Assembly: GCF_003253735.1 (NCBI RefSeq)
Contig: NZ_QKYW01000001.1
Location: 496,001 to 560,000, forward strand
Source: Pseudomonas sp. URMO17WK12:I2
GTDB taxonomy: Bacteria > Pseudomonadota > Gammaproteobacteria > Pseudomonadales > Pseudomonadaceae
Direction: 5' to 3'
Length of the DNA: 64,000 nt
Positions within the stretch are counted from its first letter, which is position 1, and every line of letters begins with the position of its first letter. The notes beneath the pieces are model-generated. The model was not told the DNA's origin. It did no database searches and saw only the letters and a list, made by a program, of their open reading frames with translations. Shown here piece by piece: positions 1-9,000 of this stretch. The position numbers and the translations under genes are program-made.

Positions 1-387
1 CTCAACAAGGACAACCTGGAGATCGACCAGTCGCCGGTGTCCGCCGAGCAGTTGGGCGGCATGATCCTGCGCATCAAGGACAACACCATCAGCGGCAAGA
101 TCGCCAAGATGGTCTTCGAAGCCCTGGCTGCCGGTGAAGGCGCAACGGCTGATGAAGTGATCGACAAGAAGGGCCTCAAGCAGGTCACCGATTCCGGCGC
201 CATCGAAGCGATGCTCGACGAAGTGCTGGCGGCCAACGCCGAGCAGGTCGAACAGTACCGCGCCAGCGACGAAGCCAAGCGCGGCAAGATGTTCGGTTTC
301 TTCGTCGGCCAGGCCATGAAAGCCTCCAAGGGCAAGGCCAACCCGGGGCAAGTGAACGAACTGCTGAAGAAAAAGCTCGAAGGCTGA
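1..387 (+). CDS. gatB: GatB C-terminus (partial): Asp-tRNA(Asn)/Glu-tRNA(Gln) amidotransferase subunit B
   Basis: The frame is open from base 1 and ends in TGA at 387, giving the last 128 residues of GatB. The visible part is the helical YqeY-like tail, including the signature [11 protein letters not shown] and the terminal stretch [18 protein letters not shown], which binds the tRNA elbow. GatB is the subunit of the cytoplasmic GatCAB complex that transfers ammonia to mischarged Glu-tRNA(Gln) or Asp-tRNA(Asn). The start and the kinase-like catalytic domain lie upstream of the window. Family assignment comes from the sequence; function is established for the family. Confidence 0.93.
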   Translation, partial: LNKDNLEIDQSPVSAEQLGGMILRIKDNTISGKIAKMVFEALAAGEGATADEVIDKKGLKQVTDSGAIEAMLDEVLAANAEQVEQYRASDEAKRGKMFGFFVGQAMKASKGKANPGQVNELLKKKLEG

Positions 388-398
388 GCGATTTGAAG

Positions 399-421
399 AC
401 GCCGGGTTTACCCGGCGTTTT
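399..421 (+). terminator. Rho-independent terminator after gatB
   Basis: A perfect 8-bp inverted repeat (ACGCCGGG / CCCGGCGT) with loop TTTA runs into TTTT, 11 nt after the gatB stop codon. It separates gatB from the rlpA-like gene. Confidence 0.85.
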
Positions 422-451
422 CACATCTGACGTTCGGGATGGAGAAAAACA

Positions 452-826
452 ATGCGCCGATTATCGATTCTGCTGGGTTTGTTCAGCCTGCTGCTCGCCG
501 GCTGTAGCAGCTTTGGCGGTGGTGTGCCTGGCGATTACCGCGCCGACGGCAAGGCCTCCTATTACGGCAAGGCCCACCACGGCAACAGAACCGCCAGCGG
601 CGAGCGCTTCAACCAGAATGCCCTGACCGCTGCCCATCGCACCCTGCCCTTCGGCACCCTGGTCAGGGTGACCAACCTCAACAACGACCGCAGCGTGGTG
701 GTGCGCATCAACGACCGCGGTCCCTTCGCCCGCGGGCGGATCATCGACGTGTCGCGCAAGGCGGCGGAGTCGCTGGACATGATCCGTTCGGGCGTGGTGC
801 CGGTGCGCGTGGAAAGCCTGAAGTAA
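452..826 (+). CDS. Short RlpA-like lipoprotein, double-psi beta-barrel
   Basis: 124 aa. The N-terminus is a lipoprotein signal with lipobox LAGC (Cys18), followed after a short linker by one double-psi beta-barrel of the RlpA type. Visible blocks are [35 protein letters not shown] and [17 protein letters not shown]; the last carries the family's active-site Asp and Arg region. RlpA proteins are septal lytic transglycosylases acting on denuded glycan. This copy has no C-terminal SPOR domain and is about one third of full RlpA length, so it is a paralogue rather than the septal enzyme itself. It likely sits in the outer membrane facing the periplasm. Enzymatic activity is inferred from the family. 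Confidence 0.88.
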   Translation: MRRLSILLGLFSLLLAGCSSFGGGVPGDYRADGKASYYGKAHHGNRTASGERFNQNALTAAHRTLPFGTLVRVTNLNNDRSVVVRINDRGPFARGRIIDVSRKAAESLDMIRSGVVPVRVESLK

Positions 827-841
827 GACGGAGCGATCCTT

Positions 842-878
842 TAGGCGACATCAAAGAGACTGCTACAAGGCAAAAGCG
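842..878. repeat. Interspersed repeat, copy 1
   Basis: The stretch beginning aggcgacatcaaagagactg recurs in inverted orientation at 20195-20230 with three differences. No gene overlaps either copy. At this site it directly adjoins the palindromic element at 896-947. Confidence 0.7.
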
Positions 879-895
879 GCCATCGTTGCTTTACC

Positions 896-947
896 TGTGG
901 GAACGGGCCATGCCCGTGATTTTTCGCGGGCATGGCCCGCTCCCACA
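896..947. repeat. REP-like palindrome, copy 1 of 3
   Basis: A long imperfect palindrome (TGTGGGAACGGGCCATGCCCG / CGGGCATGGCCCGCTCCCACA with a 10-nt loop) lies between the convergent rlpA-like and lysR genes. Related copies at 30189-30254 and 45291-45356 share the same arms but carry a short extra block. It may act as a bidirectional transcript end. Confidence 0.85.
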
Positions 948-1024
948 AATACACCGCCGATGTCCGCTTTCGCCACTTTGCAGGCAAAGCGCCGAATTCG
1001 AGCCGAAAGATCGTGAACAGACGC

Positions 1025-1891
1025 TTACAGCGCCGGATCCCAGCGCTGCGACCAGTCGGCATCCTGGGCGGTGATTTCGCGCAGCAGCGCGAAGCTCTGC
1101 TGCAGAGCTGCCGAATCCCGCTCGCGGGAATACACCAGATAGGTCGGGTAGCTGAACTCCGGCGCCCTGGGCACCCGCTCCAGCACCCTCTTGTCCAGGT
1201 AGCTCTGCACCACCCGCGTGCGGAAATAACCCGAGCCGCCGTGCTCCAGGATGTATTGCAGGGCCAGCGGCCCGAGATTGAAGGACACCGGTGCCCGCGC
1301 CTTGTCCGGCAGGGCGCGGTCGTGCTGGGCGCGGAAGCTGTCGCTCCAGTCGATATACACGTAGGGCTCCGGGTTCGCCGCGCGGACCAGAATCAGCTTC
1401 TCCTCGAGCACCTGCTCGACCTGCATGCCTGCCCAGTAGCTGGGCTGGTAGACCAGGGCCGCATCCATCACGCCCATTTCCACCTGACGCAGCAAACTGG
1501 CGCACTCGGCGACCTGGGCGCGTACCGCGTAGCCTTCGATACCCTGGCGGATCGCGCTGACCCAGCGCAGCATCAGCGGGTTGCACAGGCTCACCTCGCC
1601 ACCGATATGCAGCACGTTGTGATAGCCATCCGGCAACGGCAGGTCGCGCTGCGCCGCTTCCCAGGTCTGCTGGATCTGGTTGGCGTAGGTGACGAACGCC
1701 TCGCCATCAGGCGTCAGCCGCGCGCCGGCGCGATTGCGCACGAACAGCGTGCTGCCCAGGTGGCTTTCCAGCTTCTGGATGCGCGCGGTGATCGCCGTCT
1801 GGGTGACGTGCATGCGCTCGGCGGCGGCGATAAAGCTGCCGCTGCGGACGATTTCCAGAAAGGTGCGGGTAAGGTCGATATCCATGGTCAC
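1025..1891 (-). CDS. LysR-family transcriptional regulator
   Basis: 288 aa. The N-terminal winged helix-turn-helix is clear (FLEIVRSGSFIAAAERMHVT, then ARIQKLESHLGSTLFVR), followed by the type-2 periplasmic-binding-like effector domain from about residue 90. Methionines at residues 1 and 3 are both possible starts. It is transcribed alone, away from the HPP gene at 1973. The target genes cannot be read from this window; neither neighbour is divergent to it. Confidence 0.9.
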   Translation of the reverse strand: MTMDIDLTRTFLEIVRSGSFIAAAERMHVTQTAITARIQKLESHLGSTLFVRNRAGARLTPDGEAFVTYANQIQQTWEAAQRDLPLPDGYHNVLHIGGEVSLCNPLMLRWVSAIRQGIEGYAVRAQVAECASLLRQVEMGVMDAALVYQPSYWAGMQVEQVLEEKLILVRAANPEPYVYIDWSDSFRAQHDRALPDKARAPVSFNLGPLALQYILEHGGSGYFRTRVVQSYLDKRVLERVPRAPEFSYPTYLVYSRERDSAALQQSFALLREITAQDADWSQRWDPAL

Positions 1892-1972
1892 TCTGCCGGC
1901 ACGCGATGCCGGCCATTCCTCAAGCCTGATCCGGCGCCCAGTGTACGGGCGTGCGACGGATCATTCGATGCT

Positions 1973-3103
1973 TCAGTCGAGATGCCTGAGCAGGTCGCGG
2001 TGCAGCGCGGCGACCAGATCGGTCTGGGTGACCACCCCAACCAGCCTGCCGTCGTCGAGCACCGGCAGGCAGTGCAGGCCTTCATCCGAGAGCAGCGCGA
2101 TCAGGTCGACGACATGGGTATCGGCATTCACGGTGCGCACCGGCGTGGTCATCACCTCGCCCAACACCTGCTGCTTCTGCAGGCCGAGGATGGCGCGCAG
2201 GTTGAAGCTATTGGCGCGCGTGGCGCTGACCAGATCGACCAGGCTGACGATACCGACCAGCCGCCCGGCATCGAGGATTGGCAGCGCCTTGAGGCCGTGA
2301 TGGGTCAACAGGTACAGGCCCTTGGCAACTGCCGTTTGCGGCGTGGCGTAGACCAGGTCGCGGGACATCATCTGAGCGGCGCGGATCTCGCCCATGCTGC
2401 GGCGCAGCGCGTGTTTCTCGGTGCTGCGCACGATCAGTTCGAGGTCTTCACGGGTGATGTCGACGAAGGAGCCCAATTCGTCGAGGGCGTGGTCCAGGTC
2501 GCCGGCATTGATGCCGGCGCGCTCGCTGGGCAGCGGGTCATGGGTGTGGTGGACCGCCTGCGTACCCGGATGCGGGCGCGGATAGGGCACGCGGGTGAGG
2601 TTGTTGTAGAGCAGCGCGCAAGCCAGCAGGCCGACACCGGCAGTCATCGCCACCAGCGCTGGCTGCCAGAACGGATCGCCCGGCAGGGGCGTGGCGAACA
2701 CCATGCAGAAGGCAATGGCGCCGCCCGGTGGATGCAGGCAGCGCAGCGGGCACATCAGCAGCAGACTGAGACCCAGGGCCAGAGCCGCACCCAGCAGGCT
2801 GTGATCGATGAAATGGGTGATCGTCAGCGCGACGGCGCTGGCGCACAGGTAGCTGCCGAGAATCGACCAGGGCTGAGCCAGGGCGCCTGAGGATACGGCG
2901 AACAGCAGCACCGCCGACGCCGCCAGCGGGCCGGAGAAATGCACCGCCATATGCAGGCCGAACAGTTGGCTGCACACCCAGGTGCTGAACAGGAACCCGG
3001 CGGCAGCGCCAAAGGCGGCGCGGCTCCATTCACGAGGGCGGGTGTGCAGGGCGTCAGGCAGAAAGGCGGAAAGCCATTGGGGAAAATGCGCGTGGGACTT
3101 CAT
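1973..3103 (-). CDS. HPP-family integral membrane protein with two CBS domains
   Basis: 376 aa from the chosen ATG (MKSHAHFPQW). A longer open frame to 3247 has no family resemblance upstream of this point. The N-terminal half has four hydrophobic segments and the family's LHPPGGAIA signature. The C-terminal half carries two CBS motifs (MMSRDLVYATPQTAVAKG and VMTTPVRTVNADTHVVDL regions, each followed by LPILDAGRLVGIVS-type strands) that usually bind adenine nucleotides. HPP proteins have been linked to nitrite transport in plants and cyanobacteria; the role here is unknown. A perfect hairpin lies just upstream of the start. Confidence 0.85.
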   Translation of the reverse strand: MKSHAHFPQWLSAFLPDALHTRPREWSRAAFGAAAGFLFSTWVCSQLFGLHMAVHFSGPLAASAVLLFAVSSGALAQPWSILGSYLCASAVALTITHFIDHSLLGAALALGLSLLLMCPLRCLHPPGGAIAFCMVFATPLPGDPFWQPALVAMTAGVGLLACALLYNNLTRVPYPRPHPGTQAVHHTHDPLPSERAGINAGDLDHALDELGSFVDITREDLELIVRSTEKHALRRSMGEIRAAQMMSRDLVYATPQTAVAKGLYLLTHHGLKALPILDAGRLVGIVSLVDLVSATRANSFNLRAILGLQKQQVLGEVMTTPVRTVNADTHVVDLIALLSDEGLHCLPVLDDGRLVGVVTQTDLVAALHRDLLRHLD

Positions 3104-3121
3104 CGGTATCGTCGAAAAGAT

Positions 3122-3145
3122 CGAGCCTCTCACATGAGAGGCTCG
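3122..3145 (-). promoter_or_regulatory. Perfect 11-bp hairpin in the leader of the HPP/CBS gene
   Basis: CGAGCCTCTCA-CA-TGAGAGGCTCG is an exact inverted repeat whose nearer arm lies about 20 nt upstream of the HPP start. Read on the minus strand it is followed by ATCTTTTC, a weak U-rich tract. It could be an attenuator, a protein-binding palindrome or an mRNA stabiliser; the sequence does not decide. Confidence 0.55.
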
Positions 3146-3343
3146 CTGGGCACCGCTGGACGCGGCTGACAGGAGCATCCGTCCCTGGATGATGTACTCG
3201 TCTGTTTGCAACCTTGCCCACCCCGGCAGAGAAACCGTGGCGGACAATGAGAGGGAGTGTGACGAAGGGCGATAGCGCGATCAAACGAATAATAATGAAG
3301 GATTGATAAGCTTTTTTTGATACTAAATAGCATGCATCACACC

Positions 3344-3418
3344 CGTAGCCCGAGTTGAGCGCAGCGATACCCGGGGGAACCGAATCCTGGGTATCACTGC
3401 GCTCAACCGCAGGCTACG
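3344..3418. repeat. Palindromic repeat, GTAGCC..GTTGAGC family, copy 1
   Basis: The ends are inverted copies: cgtagcccgagttgagcgca at the left and tgcgctcaaccgcaggctacg at the right, with gatacccgg / cctgggtatc as an inner stem. Related copies occur at 27054 and 43861. It sits just downstream of the last mag operon gene and could end its transcript. Confidence 0.8.
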
Positions 3419-3435
3419 TATGATCGGCTGTGCCT

Positions 3436-4236
3436 TTACGGATAGCTGAAGCTCTTCACCAGCGTCAGCTCGCCCGGTGTACGCATCGGCACCAGAAAGC
3501 TCTCCTGCTTCTCGTTGACCGTACCCTCTTCGGTGATCAGGGTGATCTGCCCGGTGGTGAGAATCTGCCCTGCGTTGCTCTCGCCTTCATCGTCATAGCT
3601 GTAACCGCCGCCGTAGTAGTTCACGTAGACGAGATACTGGCCCTTCATCGGGGTAGGCGAAGCAATCATTTCCGGGCCGTAACCGGTGGTCACGTCGACA
3701 TCCAGGGCCGCGCCATTGGCCAGCGAACGATTGCCGTACCAGACATGCTCGCCATCGGGGGTGACCAGGTGCAGGTCGAGGTCGGTGTTGTCGCTGTCCC
3801 ACGACAGCACCACGCGCAGGCGCGCCGGGGTTTCGCCACTGCCGTTGTTGTAGAACTGCACGCGGCGGCGCTGGCTGCCATCAGGGCTGCGCACCTCGAC
3901 GTTGTTGCTGCCGGCCGGGAACACGAACGGACGGTCGAAGCCACCGTCCTCGCCGATCTTCAGCGGCATGCTGGTGCCGTTGACCACCAGCCGGCCAGGC
4001 GCGCTGCTTTCATCCTTGCGCAGTTGGCTGATCGCTCCCTTGATCCGCGCCGTATCGGCCTGATTGGCGGCACTGTTGACCGAGGACGCCGGGTAATTGA
4101 CCTCCTGCATGAATTGCGCGCCGTCGCCACCGCCAAAGCGCCAGCCGCTGCGGGGGGTGTCGAGCTTTACCTCGGCCAGCGCACAAAGCGGCAGCAGGGT
4201 CAGGCAGAGGGCGATACGAGGGGTGATCAGAGCCAT
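3436..4236 (-). CDS. magF: MagF-like periplasmic DUF2135 protein (YfaP family)
   Basis: 266 aa from the ATG that begins a clean signal peptide (MALITPRIALCLTLLPLCALA). The open frame runs 32 codons further upstream but that part overlaps magE. The body has the DUF2135 core (RVVLSWDSDNTDLDLHLVTP and YLVYVNYYGGG), a beta-sandwich seen next to bacterial alpha-2-macroglobulins of the YfaS type. It starts 4 nt after the magE stop, so it is the last gene of the six-gene operon. In P. aeruginosa the equivalent protein is reported to interact with MagD; the molecular role is not known. A paralogue opens the operon at 12865. Confidence 0.88.
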   Translation of the reverse strand: MALITPRIALCLTLLPLCALAEVKLDTPRSGWRFGGGDGAQFMQEVNYPASSVNSAANQADTARIKGAISQLRKDESSAPGRLVVNGTSMPLKIGEDGGFDRPFVFPAGSNNVEVRSPDGSQRRRVQFYNNGSGETPARLRVVLSWDSDNTDLDLHLVTPDGEHVWYGNRSLANGAALDVDVTTGYGPEMIASPTPMKGQYLVYVNYYGGGYSYDDEGESNAGQILTTGQITLITEEGTVNEKQESFLVPMRTPGELTLVKSFSYP

Positions 4237-4240
4237 GATG

Positions 4241-5977
4241 TCATTCCAGTAACAGGGTGCGGGCGAGGCCTTCGACGTAGGCCTCGTCCTGTCCGTTGGG
4301 GTGGGCGACGAACGCCAGATGTAAATACTCATGCGTCAGGTCGAGGCGGTCCTGCAGGGAGAAGAAGCCGCGCACGAAGATGCGTTGCCGCTGGCGATCC
4401 ACATAGGGCCGGCCAGACGCCAACTGGCAAACGGTGAACTGCTGGATTTCTTCGTAGCCCGGCTCCATGTCCAGGCGCTGACGCCAATCGCGGCGCTGCT
4501 TGCGCAGCCATTGCTCGGCGGCAGCCAGGGGCTGGCAGGCCGCCACGGGCTTGTCCCAGCGGCTCAGCGTGGCGCGTGGGAAGGCGCGGGCCAGAATGGC
4601 GTCATAACGCAGGCCACTGTTCGCCTGCTCGACCGCTTGCGTCCAGGCCAGGCGATCAGTGCCGGGCTGGGTAGTGTGGTAGGTGACCGGCGTGCCGGCC
4701 AGCACCAGGTCGGCCGTCCACGCGGCAATAGCGCGGGCGCCCTGGCTGGCCGGGCGTGGCGCTACGCGCTGGCTGGCGCTGCTGTCATCGATACGCAGGC
4801 ACTCGCCGCGCCGCCCGGCGCTTTGCAGCAGGTAAGTGCGCGCGGTGATGGCCAGCGCCTTGGCCGCTTCGGCAGGCTGCGCCGAGGCTTCGCGATCCAG
4901 CACACGGGCCAGATAGTCCTCACGATCCAGATGGGCAGTGAGCTGAAGGCCCTCGCCCGCGCGCTCGAGAAACAGCTCGCCGTGGCTTTCGATGGGCAGG
5001 CGGTTGCCGTTGGTGAACTCGACCTCGTAACGGCCACCGAGCGCGCCAGGCTCCACTGCCGCGTTACTGCCCTCGCGCCTGAGCTGGCGCAGCGGGTAGC
5101 GGGCGAACAGGCGCACCTCGACGCAACTGCCGGCCTCGCTTGGCCAGGGCGTGGGCAGTACCTGACCGAGCGCCTCGGCATGGCGCTTGAGCACCATCAC
5201 GCTGGTGCCCGAGCCACCGGCCCAGACCGGCGTGCCGTCGGCCAGCCAGCCGGCGAAACCGCCTTGGCGAGCCTGGGGATCGTTATCGGCCAGCCAGCTC
5301 CAGGTCTTCACCCGCAGGCGACCGCCCAAGGCGCTGACCGTTGAACCGTCGCCGTTCAACAGCACATCCAGCAGCACCTTGCGGGCATCGGCCTGGGCCG
5401 GCAGTTGCGCGAGCTGCGTGAGCAGTTGTTGAACAGAGACGCGGGTAGCCGGTGTCAGACGCTGGCGCTCGCTGATCCAGCTCGGCGCCTTTCGGGCCTG
5501 CCAGTAGCGCGACCAGTCGCCTTGGTTCAGTTGCAGATTCTCCTGCTCGAAATACAGGCCGCAGGACTTGACCAGCGCCTGGTCCCGATCGATACGCTCG
5601 CCCGGGTTGCAGCAATACACCTCTTCCTTGTTGCCGCCGCGGCACTGGTAGCCGTGCTCCGGCTGTTTGCTGTCGACCAGGTAGGCATAGACGAACAATT
5701 TCCACAGGCTACCCAATGGCGCCTGCAGAGTGTCGGGCAAGGGTTCGCGGCTGACCAGCCGCTGCCCGTCGAGGCGCAGCAGTTCGCTGCCACCGGCCGT
5801 TTGCCAGGCCAGCGACAGCGGCGCCTCGCCAGCCATTGCCGAACCGCTGAAGGCGGCCAGCAAGGCCAGCGAGGCGAGGATGCAGCGCTTAGCAGGCCGT
5901 TGAAAAACGTGATCGAGGCAGCCAGCGCAAGGCAAAAGCAGGCGAAAAAGCGGAATGTACGAGTAGTACATGAGCAT
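4241..5977 (-). CDS. magE: MagE-like DUF2300 protein (YfaQ family), start displaced by an inserted element
   Basis: The conserved protein begins at the signal peptide core CILASLALLAAFSGSAMA. It has an SxxK-containing segment (PLGSLWKLFVYAYL) like serine acyl enzymes, a SpoIID-like block (DREDYLARVLDREA) and an HExxH motif (LTHEYLHLAF) near the C-terminus. A 142-bp element at 5892-6033 separates the gene from its ancestral start. Removing it and one TA rejoins AGAAGG-TCACCG-TTG-AGT-AAG, a good ribosome site and a TTG start overlapping the magD stop by 8 nt. The current frame is open through the element, so ATG 5977 (or 5971) inside it may serve as the start and adds an odd hydrophobic leader. 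Expression is therefore uncertain. Confidence 0.75.
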   Translation of the reverse strand: MLMYYSYIPLFRLLLPCAGCLDHVFQRPAKRCILASLALLAAFSGSAMAGEAPLSLAWQTAGGSELLRLDGQRLVSREPLPDTLQAPLGSLWKLFVYAYLVDSKQPEHGYQCRGGNKEEVYCCNPGERIDRDQALVKSCGLYFEQENLQLNQGDWSRYWQARKAPSWISERQRLTPATRVSVQQLLTQLAQLPAQADARKVLLDVLLNGDGSTVSALGGRLRVKTWSWLADNDPQARQGGFAGWLADGTPVWAGGSGTSVMVLKRHAEALGQVLPTPWPSEAGSCVEVRLFARYPLRQLRREGSNAAVEPGALGGRYEVEFTNGNRLPIESHGELFLERAGEGLQLTAHLDREDYLARVLDREASAQPAEAAKALAITARTYLLQSAGRRGECLRIDDSSASQRVAPRPASQGARAIAAWTADLVLAGTPVTYHTTQPGTDRLAWTQAVEQANSGLRYDAILARAFPRATLSRWDKPVAACQPLAAAEQWLRKQRRDWRQRLDMEPGYEEIQQFTVCQLASGRPYVDRQRQRIFVRGFFSLQDRLDLTHEYLHLAFVAHPNGQDEAYVEGLARTLLLE

Positions 5978-6033
5978 TTTGAGCCTGTTTTTAACGCCGC
6001 GATGGCAACGTAGATAGTTTTTCAACTGCCTGC
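5892..6033. mobile_element. 142-bp MITE-like element, TA-flanked, at the magD/magE junction
   Basis: Terminal inverted repeats GCAGGC(C/A)GTTGAAAAA lie at both ends and TA is duplicated on both sides (5890-5891 and 6034-6035). There is no transposase. On the minus strand the element contributes the G of the present magD TAG stop. Removing it restores magD...GAG TAA and a plausible TTG start for magE. A longer relative occupies 33982-34207. Confidence 0.82.
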
Positions 6034-9000
6034 TACTCAACGGTGACCTTCTGCAGCGCTGGTTCAGCTTCCAGCGCCTGCTGGCCCGGTGCATAGAGGC
6101 GCACGTAACGGGCCGGCGGCAGCACGAACTCGCCCTTCTGCGAGAAGCGCACCAGGTGACGCAGCACCAGTTCGCCCTCCAGGCTGTCCACCGGCACCGC
6201 GTAGCTGAGCTCGCCCGGCTCGTTGCGGGCCTTCTCCAGCGCCGAGGCTTCGTCGCCACCCAGGCCGCTGACCTGGATGCCCCAGGTGGTGCGCTCCACA
6301 TCGGCGCCCGGCGGCAGCGGTACTTCCAGCATGCCGTAGCGCAGGGGCTGTTCGGTTTCGCTGCTCAGGGTCACTTCGTCCAGGTACAGGTCGGCGCTGG
6401 AAATCTCGTCCTTGCCGACTTCCTCGGCGCGGAACTCGAAGGCCTTGTCGCCCGGCACCAGCCGCAGCAGACGGCGCTTCAAAGTGACCGGCACATTGCT
6501 CGGCGCGGCCTGGGCACTCTGGTAGTCGAGGCGCACATCGCTCGGCTGATCCAGATCGCCAGCCACCTGCAGGGCCTGGGGCGGTTGCGCGCCGGTCCAC
6601 TGCCAGTAACTCTCGCCGCTGGTGCCTTCCACTGCCTGCCAGTCGCCTTCCAGTGCCAGCGTCGGCTGGGCACTGCGCAGGTCCAGCGACGGCTGCAGCC
6701 AGGTCAGCGCCAGGGCGCGTTCCAGGCCGGCCTGGGCCGGTGCAAGCTCGCCGAGCAGGCGCTGGGCGCGCTGACGATCCGGGCCATTGAGGTACAGGGC
6801 GACGGCGGCCACGAAGGGCGACTGGCTTTCGGCCAGGCGGCGACGGGCGCCATCGAGCTGCCCTTGCAGCGCCTCGGCCACCGGCACATTGTTCTGCTGC
6901 GCCAGGCGCACGCCCAGCTCACGGGCAATCGCCAGGCCCAGGGCCGAATCCGGCGCCGCCATCACCAGGCTGTCGCCTTCACCGAGCACCACTTCCTCGC
7001 CTTCGCCCGCGGCGGCCAGGTCATACACCAAGCCTTCGAGCAAGGTTTTCACCGGCAGGCCCATGTCGCGGGCGAACGCCAGGATCAGCGCACGCTGCAA
7101 CAGCGGCGTTTCCGGGGCGCGCTTGGCATAGAGTTCCAGCACGCGCTGCCAGTGCTCCGGCGGCAACTGAATGGCCAGGGCGCGGCTGGCGTGCCAGTCG
7201 GCGTAATAAGCGTAGGTGGTCAGGAAGGCGTCGCCATCGGCATCACCCCCCCACCAGGTGAAGGTCGCTTCGGGGCCGGCCATCTGCACCAGGCGCAGGC
7301 GGCTGTTCTGCATGATCAGGCGCAGGCGATCCTTGATCCGCGGCTCGCCGGCGGCCAGCGCCGGGTAGGCCAGGCTCAACGGCAGCAGGCGGCTGGCGGT
7401 CTGCTCGACGCCGCCATAGGGGTAGTCGAGCAAATCATCCAGCGCGGCGTTGAACAAACCGGCGCCGCTGTCGGCCACGCGCAGTTGCACCTGGCTGGCA
7501 TCAGCCGGCAATTGCAACGGCGTGCTGCCCGGGAATACCGACAGCTGCTCGCTGCGCACCTGCTGCCAACCAGGCGCCACGGTGCTCAGTTTGATGACCA
7601 GAGCGTCGGCCACCTTGCCGGCCTGGCGCAGCTCGGCGCTGAAGTCGCCGGCGGCGATCACCGCCTCCTCGACCGGCAGGTAGTTGATGCCCTTGGCCAG
7701 CGTCACTTCAAGGCGCTGCTCCTGCTCGCCATGACGAATCAGCAGTTCGGCCTTGGCGCCCTCCTCACCCTGGTTGAAGGCGAACAGGCCCAGCGCCGGT
7801 TTGTCGCCGACACGGAAGCGGCTCGGGCCGCTCCATTTCAGATACAGCGGCTTTTCCGAACGCACGAACTGGCGCTTCTGGCCCACTTCGCCCTCGGCGC
7901 TCACCGCGCGGGCGGTGATGCGCCAGCGGGTCAGCGAGTCCGGCATGCGGAAGCTGAAGCTCGCCTTGCCATTGGCATCGGTGACCAGGTCCGGCTGCCA
8001 GGAGGCGGTGTCGACTTCCTCGCGACGTGGGCGCTCCAGCACCTTGACGCCGCGCTCGCTGCGGTTGGCGCGGCCCGGTGCACTGGGCATGCCGGGCAGT
8101 GCCAGGTCGTAGCTGATGAACGACAGGCTGGCGCTGGTGCGCACGTTGTTGCGGCGCGGGTGGTAGAAGAACTGGTCGATGCCCGGGGCAATTTCCGGCT
8201 GCAGGGCGTAGATCATCTCGTCCACCACGCTGACCGTCAGGCGTGTCGGTACCGGCTTGCCTGCGAACAGGGTGCTCAGCTCGACGGTGACCAGTTCACC
8301 CGGTTGCACCACCTCCTTGTCAGCCTTGATGGCGATGTCGATCTGCGGCGTGGCGACCTTGATGCCGGCGTTCTGGAAGCTGTAGTCACCGCCGCGGGTG
8401 TACAGCGCCGAGAAGGTGATGTTCGGCGAGAAGGTCTTGCCGACCGGAATCCGCGCGCGGTACTGGGTGTCGGACAGGCGCTCGAGCTTGAGCCAGTCGC
8501 CGCCCTTGGAGAGCAGCGCGGTGGCTTCGACCTTGTCACGTTCCAGGGTCAGCAGCGCATCGCTGACCGGCTCGGGGAAAGTGATCAGCGCCAGGGCTTC
8601 GTCGCCGGCCTGGTATTCGGCCTTGTCGAGCACGATCTCGATGGTGCCGGCCACCGACTTGACACCCTCGCCGCTGACCGAATGGCCGGTGGCGCCGAGA
8701 ATCAGGCCGCTGCTGTCCTTGAGGGTGATGCTGTAGGTGCCGGGGCGTTCGAAGTTCAGCGCGAAACCCTTGGCATCCGCCCCCAGCTCGCCATTGCCGG
8801 TGCTCTGGTCTTCCAGGCGCACCCACTCGTAGCGGGCCGGTTTGCGTTCACTGGCGCCTTCGCTCTGATAGGCGAAGTTCACCGCCTGCCCAGCAGCACT
8901 GAAGCGTTGCGGCGCGCTCAGGCGATAGCGGGCGGCGCCGCGCTCGATGAGGATTTCCTTGCTGGTCTTGACCCGGTAGGCGGCGCCATCGCTGGCGAAC

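Noticed and set aside
932-2890. A 652-codon plus-strand open frame across the lysR and HPP genes.
   Set aside because: It spans two recognisable minus-strand genes and their gap and has no family resemblance.
3104-3247. A longer N-terminus for the HPP/CBS protein.
   Set aside because: The extra 48 residues include a perfect hairpin and no family similarity; the membrane domain starts right after ATG 3103.
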